DNA from: Lactobacillaceae bacterium AF64-9pH9TA
GTDB taxonomy: Bacteria; Bacillota; Bacilli; Lactobacillales; Lactobacillaceae
Direction of reading: 5' to 3'
Length of the DNA: 64,000 bases
Assembly: GCA_027681045.1 (NCBI GenBank)
Contig: JAQDCK010000004.1
Span: 95,980-159,979, forward strand
A program made the position numbers and the translations under genes. Under the pieces are notes generated by a model, which was given only the letters and a program-made list of their open reading frames with translations, ran no database searches and was not told where the DNA came from. Shown here in pieces: positions 1 through 8,286 of the stretch; positions within the stretch are counted from its first letter, which is position 1; every line of letters begins with the position of its first letter.

Positions 1-196
1 AAGACAGAAATGCCCGCATCCCTAAATTGGGTACGGGGTTTTGGGGCATAAAAAAAGAGCGCCTATTAAGCGCCCTTACCGGTTCGGTACAAGTAATCAG
101 CTGGTACCATCTCTTGCAAACTCAATAATAAGATATGCAATTAGGGGGAATCCCCGATGAACCTGGTTCATAATCGTGGTGTCTACATTATAGCAC
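1..196. repeat. 196-bp direct repeat, copy 1
   Basis: This segment recurs nearly unchanged at 2978-3173 in the same orientation, with only a few substitutions. It may extend upstream of the window. It contains a minus-strand promoter and two hairpins (see the ncRNA entry). Together with copy 2 it brackets about 2.8 kb holding two accessory genes and a tandem repeat, so recombination between the copies could delete that cassette. Confidence 0.9.
50..180 (-). ncRNA. Candidate antisense-type small RNA, copy 1
   Basis: On the minus strand an extended -10 (TGCTATAAT; hexamer at 187-192) is followed about 130 nt later by a GC hairpin (GGGCGCTTAATAGGCGCTC) and a run of seven T, ending near position 50. 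An internal GGTAC/GTACC hairpin adds structure, and no ribosome site with a convincing ORF lies inside. The compact promoter-hairpin-terminator layout resembles antitoxin RNAs of Fst-type type I systems of Gram-positive bacteria. That family link is an inference, and no toxin ORF is visible converging on this copy inside the window. Confidence 0.45.
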
Positions 197-296
197 AACA
201 AGTAAACCATCCCCTGCCCAAGTAACTTGGTGTTCTCTTGCGCTTTTAACCTCTAGGTAATAACATGGATGTACTCGAATACGGGAAGGAAATGTA

Positions 297-803
297 ATGG
301 CTAATGGCTTCGACGTGCTCCGCGTTTCTAATTTAGTAATTGATACGGCCAAGGAAAGTAACATTGAACTGACCAGTCTAAAACTTCAGAAGATCTTGTT
401 CGTTTTGCAAGGCTTTTACCTCTACAAGTATAAGGCCCGCTTGATAGATGGAAACTTTGCCAAGTGGCATTTCGGACCGATAGAAAGAGATTCTTATGAG
501 TATTTTAGGTCATACGGATCTTTACCGATTCATGATGAAGCTTTTGACTTTTCAACCGAAACTTTTAAAATTATACCTATTCCTCCTATTTCAGCAGATG
601 ATATTGGCAGTGATAGGTTTGCGAATCTTAAATCTGAATTGACCAAATTGCTCAGCATCCCCACATGGAAGTTGATTGAGTTAACCCGTAACGACCCCAG
701 TTGGTCAAACTACGAGGAAGAGATAAAAACTTACTCCGCTGGCGACTACACGGATCAAGAAATTAAAATTTGCTACATCTACTGCTTTGAACTGCAAGGT
801 TAA
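297..803 (+). CDS. Panacea/SocA-type (DUF4065) protein
   Basis: This 168-aa protein has the features I associate with the Panacea domain (DUF4065, GepA/SocA-like): the N-terminal LTSLKLQKILFVLQGFYL helix and the WHFGPIERDSYEYF segment. Panacea proteins act as antitoxins for many unrelated toxins, and SocA is a proteolytic adaptor. The start is the ATG preceded by GGAAGGAAA. No toxin-like gene is adjacent in the window: downstream is a convergent ATPase gene, and upstream is the candidate RNA of copy 1. It is either an orphan, or its partner lies to the left of the window. Assignment to the family is fairly secure; an antitoxin role is inference. Confidence 0.75.
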   Translation: MANGFDVLRVSNLVIDTAKESNIELTSLKLQKILFVLQGFYLYKYKARLIDGNFAKWHFGPIERDSYEYFRSYGSLPIHDEAFDFSTETFKIIPIPPISADDIGSDRFANLKSELTKLLSIPTWKLIELTRNDPSWSNYEEEIKTYSAGDYTDQEIKICYIYCFELQG

Positions 804-819
804 TATCCGTACCAAAAAA

Positions 820-860
820 CACCCGTACCTGTAGCGATACAAGTACGGGTATTTTACTTT
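820..860. terminator. Bidirectional terminator between convergent genes
   Basis: ACCCGTAC (821-828) pairs with GTACGGGT (843-850). The + strand continues with a T-rich tract, and the minus strand with GTTTTTTGG. It sits between the convergent genes ending at 803 and 917 and can serve both. Confidence 0.75.
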
Positions 861-916
861 TCTCTTCCGAGTTATGAGCTAAAATTGACTCTTTATGACA
901 CTGATTATGTTATAGA

Positions 917-2420
917 TCAATCGAACTTACCTGATTTGAACATACTCCTTAAGGCGGCTGCCTTGCTTTCAACTTGAGCGATTAACTGCGTGGCAGTTGC
1001 CTTCACTCCGTATTTAGTTGAACGACTATTTCCTTGCTTAGTGATGATCTGCTTACCCATTAAATCCTTTAGCACTTCAGTTGCTTGCGAACGCGTCAAC
1101 CCAGTTTTTTCTTCAATCTCCCGCTTGCTAAGAAATCTCTTAGGTGATGACATGACTACCTTCAGTACCATCCGTCCACGTTCGTTAATTTCCTCGCCAC
1201 TAAATGAATCTGCGTAATCGACTTTCCAGATAACTAATTTGGTTTCTTGCTCATTAGTTGTAATTTCAGGCGCACGACAGTGATTAACAACCGATGAATG
1301 AAAAATCGTTTCACCACCAGTACCAGCTCTTTCACCAAAACCAAGTTGAACGAATAGTTTGGAAATTACTGGATTTCTAGTAGCCGTCATATTTGAAGTA
1401 AAGAAGGCCTCAACTGGGATCTTCATCTTCCCAGGATTAATAAATTCATAGAAATTCATCTTATTATGAACAGCTAAAGGCTGATTTTCAAAATAATTAG
1501 CATGCATTAACATATTGACCAATGCCTCACGCAATGCAACTGCCATTGTCCCAGAGGTATCAGTACGTGACATGTCAGCGTTCAATGCAAAACGATCTTC
1601 TATAGTGGTATTCAATACACTCAAAGTTTCTCTAAAGAAAGAGAAGATATTCAAATCATCTATTACAGTAGATATGCGCTCTTTCCAACGGTCTGTGACT
1701 GAACTTTGATCAATGTATTCTAACTGAAAACCTGGAAACTTATGAACAATAGCATTATTCTTCCCAAAAAAGAGCAGTCCGCCAACTGTTATTCCTTTTT
1801 CACCATCACCAAAATAATCCTTCGAAATTACGCCAATTTGCTCCAAAAATGTTTCAAGTTCCATCCCATCATAAAAGCGGTACTTGTCGCGACTGCTGAT
1901 CATCTTTTGATATTCAGCAACGTCAGTCAAGTTCAAGTCATTGAGATCATAATTTTTTAAAATTTCAGTATCCAAGTCATCTGACGCATTAGTTATTAAA
2001 GCCACTAAGTCTTCGCCTTTTGCTTCAACATCTACGCTGCCTTTGCGAACATACGGCTTGCCATCAGCCATAACAGGTTTCTTGTTATCCCTAGCTTCTG
2101 GAACATTTATTACAATAATTTGCCTTCCATCTCCAGCATCTTGCAACGTCATACTTCCGTTAGTAATGGTGCTAGAGCTAATTTTGTTTGCAATATTAGA
2201 ACAAAACTGCTCCACAATTTTGTGGGGATTTTTGATGCCTTTGGCAACGTAAGAGATATTTCCCGAATTATTGACTTCATCAACACCTAAGATAATTTTC
2301 CCTCCAGAAGTGTTTTCAAATGCGGATACCGTCTCCCAAACATCATTAGATAACTTGTTAAAGCAGGCTTTGTATTCTAACTTCTCATCTTCGTCCGGCA
2401 ATTGTTTCTTTGAGTTCATG
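917..2420 (-). CDS. AlbA_2 (Schlafen-like) ATP-binding transcriptional regulator-like protein
   Basis: About 500 aa. Residues ~10-130 form an AlbA_2 (Schlafen AlbA) domain with LEYKACFNKL and the AFENTSGGKIILGVDE signature. The middle and C-terminal part has a divergent HATPase segment (REALVNMLMHANY, then GFGERAGTGGETI), followed by a winged helix near the end (LSKREIEEKTGLTRSQATEV). This architecture is common in accessory regions, usually annotated as RecG-like or divergent AAA-4 regulators, and is sometimes linked to phage defence. The ATG at 2420 is chosen because GAGGTG lies 6 nt before it; a GTG three codons upstream overlaps that ribosome site. The precise function is unknown. Confidence 0.75.
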
Positions 2421-2622
2421 CTCTTCACCTCGCTTTTTAACTATTTCTTTGAATATTTTAGCATAGAATATTTGCCACCAAGGTATTTAGCGGTACGTTA
2501 ATTCATTAGTTCATCGAACTGCACCGGCATCAGCAGTCACTGTTTTTCAAAATTATACAAGCACAAAATAACACTGAAATCAAAGCTCTGCAAAGATGTC
2601 TGAAATAGAAATCAATAGAAAA

Positions 2623-2960
2623 GATGCTAATCCGACGCATTTCTGACCAGCAACCTGTAGAAAACCTGCAGAAACGATTCGAATACCTGTAGAAAAAACG
2701 TTGATTTGACGCCGTTTCTAGACATTGACCTGCAGAAAACCTGCAGAAAACGTCCGAATACCGGCTGAAACCTGCAGAAAGATACCGATTTGATGCCAAA
2801 ACGATGCTAATCTGACACATTTTTGACCAGCAACCTGCAGAAAACCTGCAGAAACGGTTCGAATACCTGCAGAAAAAACGTTGATTTGACGCCATTTCTA
2901 GACATTGACCTGCAGAAAACCTGCAGAAAGCGTCCAAATACCGGCTGAAACCTGCAGAAT
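2623..2960. repeat. 180-bp tandem repeat with phased CCTGCAGAA boxes
   Basis: Unit 1 spans 2623-2802 and unit 2 spans 2803-2960 (158 of 180 bp). Twelve copies of CCTG(C/T)AGAA start at 2654, 2665, 2686, 2729, 2740, 2771, 2834, 2845, 2866, 2909, 2920 and 2951. The spacings (11, 21, 43, 11, 31, 63, then repeating) are all close to multiples of 10.5 bp, so every box faces the same side of the helix. A second motif (GATTTGAYGCC or AATCTGACACA) alternates with the boxes. This suggests a multimeric protein-binding array. Function unknown. Confidence 0.85.
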
Positions 2961-2977
2961 TACCAAGACAAGCAGTA

Positions 2978-3173
2978 AAGACAGAAATCCCCGCATCCCT
3001 AAATTGGGTACGGGGTTTTTGGGCATAAAAAAAGAGCGCCTATTAAGCGCCCTTACCGGTTCGGTACAAGTAATCAGCTGGTACCATCTCTTGCAAACTC
3101 AATAATAAGATATGCAATTAGGGGGAATCCCCGATGAACCTGGTTCATAATCGTGATGTCTACATTATAGCAC
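2978..3173. repeat. 196-bp direct repeat, copy 2
   Basis: Second copy of the element at 1-196, same orientation and almost identical. Homology stops sharply at 3173; the DNA that follows differs from that after copy 1. Its left boundary abuts the phased CCTGCAGAA array. Confidence 0.9.
3027..3157 (-). ncRNA. Candidate antisense-type small RNA, copy 2
   Basis: Same architecture as copy 1: extended -10 TGCTATAAT on the minus strand (hexamer 3164-3169), a transcript of about 130 nt, and a GC hairpin with a T run at 3027-3033. Conservation of promoter and terminator in both copies argues that the RNA is functional or was recently so. No converging toxin ORF is recognisable on the + strand, so a type I antitoxin role is only a guess. 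Confidence 0.45.
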
Positions 3174-3183
3174 ACGCAAAGAA

Positions 3184-3222
3184 CCCTCTTGAAACAAAAA
3201 GAGCACGTTTCAAGAGGGCACG
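3184..3222 (-). terminator. Terminator-like inverted repeat
   Basis: Perfect 12-bp inverted repeat CCCTCTTGAAAC (3184-3195) and GTTTCAAGAGGG (3207-3218). On the minus strand it is followed by TTCTTT, fitting termination of the decayed gene fragment just upstream of it on that strand. Confidence 0.5.
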
Positions 3223-3232
3223 GAAAGAACAT

Positions 3233-3373
3233 TTATTCCTCACTAGTGTGATTAGAGAGTGTAAAATGCAAGGCACTATTAACCCGGTCAGCGATTACAT
3301 CGTAGTCAAGCGGGTGATGGCTGAAGAGGTTGTCGGTCATGCCTTCTTCTTTGATGATCTTTCGCAGCAACAC
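3233..3373 (-). pseudogene. Unrecognised 3' gene remnant
   Basis: A short open segment of about 46 codons on the minus strand (LLRKIIKEEGMTDNLF, then HPLDYDVIADRV) ends just before the inverted repeat at 3184-3218. There is no ribosome site at its 5' end, so it looks like the surviving C-terminus of a deleted gene. I do not recognise the family. An opposite-strand reading of the same DNA begins inside the 196-bp repeat and looks less convincing. Confidence 0.3.
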
Positions 3374-3473
3374 TGTAATATGCCTCGAAATCAGATTAAA
3401 TCAACGGACAATTCGTAAGTGTTTGTCTAAAAGCGATGAAAATTGCGACGAAGGTGGATGATGAGCATCCCCT

Positions 3474-4469
3474 CTAGTTAAATGCATATATCTTCTTAGC
3501 CACTTGATACAAGCGGGTAACCACACGCCGGCCGCCGCGGCCAGGCAAGTTGACGCCCAGCCCAAGCGGCCGCTTTCTAAAGGACTTATAAGTCTGGTAA
3601 TCATAAGTCTTAAGGAAGTTCCACAAATCCCGCTTCAATTTCAGGCTCTTCTTGTCCCCCGCCAGAATCAGAATCACTGACGAAATCGTGGTAATGATCT
3701 CCAGATAATATTTCAGATACTTTTTGCAGGGATCGTTCTTGTCAATCTGGGAAGCGTAAAAAGCGATCATCATCTTGTTAATCAAGATCTGCTGGTTGAT
3801 CTTTCTCAACATCACCTGCTCATTAACCGACTGGTCCTCCCGGCCGATACAGTAATGGTAGAGATCCACCGGCAGGTAATAAATCGAGTGCACGTATTTC
3901 ATCGGTTCAAAAACAAACAAGTTGTCGTCATATGACACCTTTTCCGGCAATATGATTTCCGATTTGACCAACACCTGTCGGCGGTAGATAAGTGAATGCA
4001 GCATCAAATATTGACCGGGATGCAGTCTGACCTGGTCCCAGGAAAACGGCCGCTTAACCGGCAAATTAAACTTCACCCGCTTCTTCTGCTGCTTTGCTGG
4101 CTTGTCGTACAGGTAGTTGCAAACCAGCATATCCACTGGCCCATGCTCCGTCAAAAAATCCAGCACCACTTGGTAAGCATTGGGATCCAGCCAGTCGTCA
4201 CTGTCGACAACCTTCACGTATTGCCCGCCAGCGATTTCCAAGGCATGGTTGATCGCCCCGCCATGCCCGCGGTTTTCCTGGTGAATCACCCGGACATTCT
4301 GGTAGTCATGGGCGTATGCGTCCAGCATTGCTCCAGTCGCATCAGTTGAGCCATCATCAACTAAAATGATCTCTACCCGCTTGCCGCCAGCAATCAAAGA
4401 ATCCACACAGCGCTCCAGATATTCCGCCGAATTGTAGCAAGGAACAATAATGCTCAATACTTTTCCCAT
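3474..4469 (-). CDS. Family 2 glycosyltransferase
   Basis: 331-aa GT2 protein. The N-terminus has the GT-A fold signature SIIVPCYNSAEYLERCVDSL, then ILVDDGSTD (nucleotide-sugar binding) and VKVVDSDDWLDP (DXD-like metal site). The C-terminal third is basic (GRGGRRVVTRL). The ATG at 4469 is chosen because GGAGG lies 8 nt before it; in-frame codons upstream lack a site. It is the last of four minus-strand surface-sugar genes and follows a terminator after the large GH3 gene, so it may have its own promoter. It probably transfers a sugar to a wall or surface polymer; acceptor unknown. Confidence 0.85.
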   Translation of the reverse strand: MGKVLSIIVPCYNSAEYLERCVDSLIAGGKRVEIILVDDGSTDATGAMLDAYAHDYQNVRVIHQENRGHGGAINHALEIAGGQYVKVVDSDDWLDPNAYQVVLDFLTEHGPVDMLVCNYLYDKPAKQQKKRVKFNLPVKRPFSWDQVRLHPGQYLMLHSLIYRRQVLVKSEIILPEKVSYDDNLFVFEPMKYVHSIYYLPVDLYHYCIGREDQSVNEQVMLRKINQQILINKMMIAFYASQIDKNDPCKKYLKYYLEIITTISSVILILAGDKKSLKLKRDLWNFLKTYDYQTYKSFRKRPLGLGVNLPGRGGRRVVTRLYQVAKKIYAFN

Positions 4470-4493
4470 AATAAAAGCCTCCATGCTTTAAGC

Positions 4494-4528
4494 AAAAAGA
4501 TGCCTCCATTTTCTGGAGGCATCTTTTC
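4494..4528. terminator. Terminator after the GH3 gene
   Basis: GATGCCTCCA (4499-4508) pairs with TGGAGGCATC (4514-4523). The minus strand runs into TTTTTGC and the + strand into TTTTC. Its placement just after the stop at 4558 fits termination of the minus-strand GH3 gene. Confidence 0.8.
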
Positions 4529-4557
4529 ATGTCATGATTTATCGTCAATCCCAGCGC

Positions 4558-7506
4558 TTAGTTCTTAGCCAGATACTTCTTCTTGAAGATAACCAGGCCA
4601 AGAAGTTGAATCAAAGCGATGACAACCGCGGCAGAAATGATGTAGTTCTTGTAGGTCTTTTGGTAGTCCCAAAGAACGCTCTGCCCCTTCTTGTAGTTGC
4701 CCTTAGCATAAGCGCCTGAGTTGGCAACCGTGTAAAGAATGTTGTGGCTCGCGGTCCGCAAAGCCTTTACAGTTGCAGGGTTCTTGGTGTCAGTTACCTT
4801 AGCGTTGTCTGACCCATTCGTGGACAACATCAAATCATTGCCGTTGGCAATTGCTTCAGTCGCGTTCATGAAACCGCCGCTGTAGTAGTCAGTTTCAACG
4901 AAGCCTCTGAAGCCCCATTCACCACGCAGAACCTTGTTGAGCAAGGCGTTATTAGCCCCGCACCAGCGGTTGCCGATGAAGTTGAAGGCACTCATCACCG
5001 CATGAGCATTGCCGCTCTTAGTCGCGTCTTCAAAAGCCTTCAGGTAAGTTTCCCGAATGGCCTGTTCAGTTGACCAAGTCATCAAGCCCATCATCCGGTT
5101 GGTTTCCTGGTTGTTCATTGCAAAGTGCTTGATGTAGGCGTAGACGCCGTACTTAGCCGCGCCGGCAACTTCTTTGGCCGCCAGCTTACCGGCCAAAGTG
5201 CCGTCTTCTGAGTAGTATTCAAAGTTACGGCCGCCAAAGGCTGAGCGGTGCAGGTTCATAGCTGGGCCATACCAACCATAGATATTGGCTTCCTTACCTT
5301 GCTTCCCAACTGCTTCACCGCGCTGGTCAGCCAAGTCCTTGTTCCAAGTTGAAGCAAGCATGACAGCGGCCGGGAAGGAAGTAGTATTCAAGCCTTTGAT
5401 AAAGAAGCTTGAGAAGCCGGCAGGACCGTCAAAGTCGTGTGTCCCAATCTTGCCCACGGACTTGATTGGCATGGTTTGGTAGCCACCAAAGGCAACCAGC
5501 TTAACCATATCCTTAACGGACATCTGGTCCAGCAGCTGATCCCACTTCTTGTTGTCATATTTCAAGCCGCGGACGTCTGCCAAAGTCAAGCTGCCGCCTT
5601 TGCCAGTCGTCGGCATTGCGCCGGCCTTTGGCAGAGTATTCTTGTAGTTTTGGGCAAGAGTCGCGCTTTTGAGCAAGCTTGCCTTAAGAACAGCCTTTTG
5701 ACTTGGAGCTGCCGTAGCCTGCTTGTAGTTGGCAAAATTATTCTTCCGGCTCAGGTAAGTAATCCCAGTGCCATCTTGTTCAGCATTTTGGAATTGGTTG
5801 ACTGCTGCGCTTTGGTCGCTTGACCGCTTATTGTTCTTGTCGTAAACAATCTTGTCAGCCAGCTTGTAGTCTCTTGAAGCAAGCACATCGTGTGAGTTGT
5901 TCTTCACTTGAATCTTGTAAGTCCCCTTGTCAAGGACGTAGGCACCGCCATTTGCTTCATCGTATGAAGCCATGGCTTCACGGTTGAAAGTGAAGTGCAG
6001 CTTCTGGCTTTCGCCTGGCTTCAATGACTTGGTTTTGGCAAAATCAAGCAAGTTGGTGGCTGCCTTTTCAATCCCGCCGTTGTAGTAAGGCGCGGTGTAG
6101 TAAATCTGCACCACATCCTTGCCGGCCCGCTTGCCAGTGTTCTTGACAGTTACGTCAAAGCTGATCTTGCCAGTCGTTGAGTCAGTCCGCAAGGCACTCA
6201 TCTTCTGGCTGAAGCTGGTGTAGCTCAAGCCATAGCCAAAGGCGTATTGCACGGCCTTCTTATATGCCTTTTCGTTGTTGAGGTAGCGGGTTTCATACCA
6301 CTTGTAGCCAACGTAGATATTTTCCGTGTAACGGACATAAGCAGCCTTAGCGTTGCTGTACATGAAGCTGCCGAAGTTGTTGTAGGACGGGTTCTTCTTC
6401 AAATCATAGGCATAAGTATCAGCTGTCCGGCCGGATGGGTTAATTTCACCCTTCAAGATCTTGCCCAGGCTTGAGAAGCCCTTCATCCCCGGGCCGCCCA
6501 TCCAGACAGCTGCCTTGATGTGGCTGTAGTCCTTCAGCCAGCCAAGTTCCATCGTGTTGGCCGCGTTGATCAAGACAACGACATTCTTGAAGTTCTTGTT
6601 AACCAGGCTGACCATGGCCTTTTCCCGCTTGTTCAGCTCAAGGTAGCTTTGGCCCTTGTCCCAGTCGCCCTTGTTCTTGTAAGTTTGGCCCATGCCCATC
6701 TTGGACATGTTTTTTGGAACATCGGCGCCTTCACCGCCTGGCCGGGCAATTACCACCAAGGCCGTGTCAGAGAACTTCTTGGCGTGGCCAAGCAAGCTGG
6801 CTGAATACTGCTTAGTCTTTGGCTCTGGCAAAGTCCAGTCAGCTCCCCACATGCTAACGACTGGACGGTTCTTTTGATACTTAGTGTAGAAATTCAAGAG
6901 CTGCTTATTGGTCTTGAATCCCGCCATCTGCAAGCCTTGGTAGATGTCAACTGCCCCATTGGTAGTAGTTGAACCTGAGCCTGAGCCACCATAGATCGGG
7001 TTGCTTGAAGCCCATCCGAAGACGTTGATCTTGCGCGCGCTCATCGGCAAGAAGTCATTATCGTTCTTCAGCAAGACGGTCCCTTCATTGGTAATTTTCT
7101 TGGAAAGCTCATTACTCTGATTGACCGTTGACGCGCTGACCTTTTTGATAGAAGAGCCAGCGTTGTTGGCGTTCATCAGCCCTTGCATCGGGCCAAAGAC
7201 CATGGTTGCCAAACTGATAACCACCGTCAATAAGAAGGCAACGCAGGATTCCCACTTAAGCAAAAAGTTGAACTTGCTGCTCTTCTTCCAGAAAACAATA
7301 AGCAAAATGACAATCAATACTAATACGATTGGAATTGGCAACAGGTTCTTGCCGCCAACCTGAATCGTGCTAGTAATGTCTCTATCACTAACGACACCTG
7401 CAGCTTTCAAAGAGTTGATCACTGCATATCCGATCCCAGCAACGGCTAATACAAAAGCTAGAATTACGCCGAGTGAGATCCATAAACTGCGAAGCTTTTT
7501 CTTCAT
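4558..7506 (-). CDS. Membrane-anchored GH3 beta-glucosidase with permuted domain order
   Basis: 982 aa. An N-terminal membrane segment (~10-30) and a second one (~55-70) are followed by a third hydrophobic stretch (~90-105). The GH3 C-terminal domain comes next (NEGTVLLKNDNDFLPM, ~140-400), then an Fn3-like domain (~440-530, VTVKNTGKRAGKDVVQIYY), and only then the GH3 catalytic barrel (~650-940) with KHFAMNNQETNR and the nucleophile Asp in FVETDYYSGG. A C-terminal membrane helix ends in KKKYLAKN. Domain order is swapped relative to the neighbouring 805-aa GH3 enzyme. It likely cleaves beta-glucosides or a surface glycan outside the cell. The promoter overlaps a cre-like site. Substrate not predictable. 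Confidence 0.85.
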   Translation of the reverse strand: MKKKLRSLWISLGVILAFVLAVAGIGYAVINSLKAAGVVSDRDITSTIQVGGKNLLPIPIVLVLIVILLIVFWKKSSKFNFLLKWESCVAFLLTVVISLATMVFGPMQGLMNANNAGSSIKKVSASTVNQSNELSKKITNEGTVLLKNDNDFLPMSARKINVFGWASSNPIYGGSGSGSTTTNGAVDIYQGLQMAGFKTNKQLLNFYTKYQKNRPVVSMWGADWTLPEPKTKQYSASLLGHAKKFSDTALVVIARPGGEGADVPKNMSKMGMGQTYKNKGDWDKGQSYLELNKREKAMVSLVNKNFKNVVVLINAANTMELGWLKDYSHIKAAVWMGGPGMKGFSSLGKILKGEINPSGRTADTYAYDLKKNPSYNNFGSFMYSNAKAAYVRYTENIYVGYKWYETRYLNNEKAYKKAVQYAFGYGLSYTSFSQKMSALRTDSTTGKISFDVTVKNTGKRAGKDVVQIYYTAPYYNGGIEKAATNLLDFAKTKSLKPGESQKLHFTFNREAMASYDEANGGAYVLDKGTYKIQVKNNSHDVLASRDYKLADKIVYDKNNKRSSDQSAAVNQFQNAEQDGTGITYLSRKNNFANYKQATAAPSQKAVLKASLLKSATLAQNYKNTLPKAGAMPTTGKGGSLTLADVRGLKYDNKKWDQLLDQMSVKDMVKLVAFGGYQTMPIKSVGKIGTHDFDGPAGFSSFFIKGLNTTSFPAAVMLASTWNKDLADQRGEAVGKQGKEANIYGWYGPAMNLHRSAFGGRNFEYYSEDGTLAGKLAAKEVAGAAKYGVYAYIKHFAMNNQETNRMMGLMTWSTEQAIRETYLKAFEDATKSGNAHAVMSAFNFIGNRWCGANNALLNKVLRGEWGFRGFVETDYYSGGFMNATEAIANGNDLMLSTNGSDNAKVTDTKNPATVKALRTASHNILYTVANSGAYAKGNYKKGQSVLWDYQKTYKNYIISAAVVIALIQLLGLVIFKKKYLAKN

Positions 7507-7553
7507 CGTATGTCTTTTCTCCTAAACACTTTCATTACTTCTTAACAGCTTTA

Positions 7554-7585
7554 ATCATACTCTTTAAGAAAGCGGTTTTATCTGT
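7554..7585 (-). promoter_or_regulatory. Promoter with cre-like site for the permuted GH3 gene
   Basis: On the minus strand TATGAT (7554-7559) is a good -10, but the -35 is poor. Between them lies AAAACCGCTTTCT (7567-7580), which fits the CcpA cre consensus at most positions around the central CG. The same -10 plus AACCGCTTTCT arrangement recurs before the second GH3 gene (10734-10760). Repression by CcpA on preferred sugars is the likely reading. Confidence 0.55.
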
Positions 7586-7650
7586 TTGAACATTTTCTGT
7601 CAATTTCTCCACAAATTCTGTATTCCCTTTCATCTGCTGAACATCAAATT

Positions 7651-7687
7651 AAAAAGCCCTTACAAGGCGATTAATCTGCAAGGACTT
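7651..7687 (-). terminator. Terminator after the GtrA-like gene
   Basis: The minus strand reads AGTCCTTGCA, a loop, then TTGTAAGGGCT and TTTTT. The imperfect stem lies a few bases after the stop of the GtrA-like gene and closes the two-gene transcript. Confidence 0.65.
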
Positions 7688-7692
7688 TTCGC

Positions 7693-8286
7693 TTACTTCA
7701 TGATGACGAACTTCATCATTGGCCAGTTGATCACGACCTGGGCAATGATGTTGCAGATGTTGGCTACCGTAGCTGAGAAATCGCCGATCTTCGAGCTTAA
7801 AACAGCGATGATATGAGGCGGCATCCAAACCGAGACGATCCCGGCGAAGACCACCGTTACCACGTACCAAAAAAGCTTGGCCTTCCCAAATTCCGCGCCA
7901 AAAACAACATCTCTTTGCACAAAATAGTTGACTACTTGCGCGCAGACATAGGCAAGAATAAAGGAATAGAAGCCGCCCAAGCCACCAGTTGATGGCTTGC
8001 TGTAGTCGAAAATAAACCATTTGAAAGGCTGGGTAATATGCTTAAAAAAGAGCAGAGTGCTCAGCCAGAGCACGACGAAGTTGGTCACCGTGGCGCAATT
8101 GCTCAAAATATTGAAGACCAGAAACTGGTAGAGGGTTGGGTTTTTAGCCTGGAACTTAAGCAGTCCATGGACCAGCCCATTCTTCCGGTGCTTGAGCATC
8201 CACTTGGTCAAGCTGTCATTGTTGTCTGCTAAACGGTCAATGGCACTTTCGAGCTCAGCGGCCGTCATTACTGCTTTCTCACTCAT
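7693..8286 (-). CDS. GtrA-like membrane protein
   Basis: 197 aa. A hydrophilic N-terminus (~1-50) is followed by four predicted membrane segments beginning at YQFLVFNILSNCATVTNF, including the AYVCAQVVNYFVQRDVVF segment typical of GtrA-family proteins (polyprenyl-phosphate sugar flipping or wall glycosylation). The N-terminal extension is longer than in minimal GtrA proteins. The start overlaps the stop of the upstream GH3 gene by 4 bp (ATGA), so the two are translationally coupled. Together with the nearby GT2 gene it could glycosylate wall polymers; this is inferred from context. Confidence 0.75.
   Translation of the reverse strand: MSEKAVMTAAELESAIDRLADNNDSLTKWMLKHRKNGLVHGLLKFQAKNPTLYQFLVFNILSNCATVTNFVVLWLSTLLFFKHITQPFKWFIFDYSKPSTGGLGGFYSFILAYVCAQVVNYFVQRDVVFGAEFGKAKLFWYVVTVVFAGIVSVWMPPHIIAVLSSKIGDFSATVANICNIIAQVVINWPMMKFVIMK

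Noticed and set aside
2530..2937. 135-codon minus-strand reading with repeated FCRFSAG segments
   Set aside because: It is open only because the 180-bp repeat length is a multiple of three. No ribosome site, odd composition, and the phased boxes explain the DNA better.
2623..2960. CRISPR-like array
   Set aside because: The sequences between the boxes are themselves repeated every 180 bp and box spacing varies, so there are no unique spacers; no cas genes are nearby.
3134..3418. 94-codon + strand reading starting inside the 196-bp repeat
   Set aside because: It lacks a convincing ribosome site, runs through the antisense promoter and a terminator-like inverted repeat, and resembles no family.
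3401..3604. 67-codon minus-strand reading overlapping the GT2 gene end
   Set aside because: It is a shadow of the glycosyltransferase coding region with no ribosome site.
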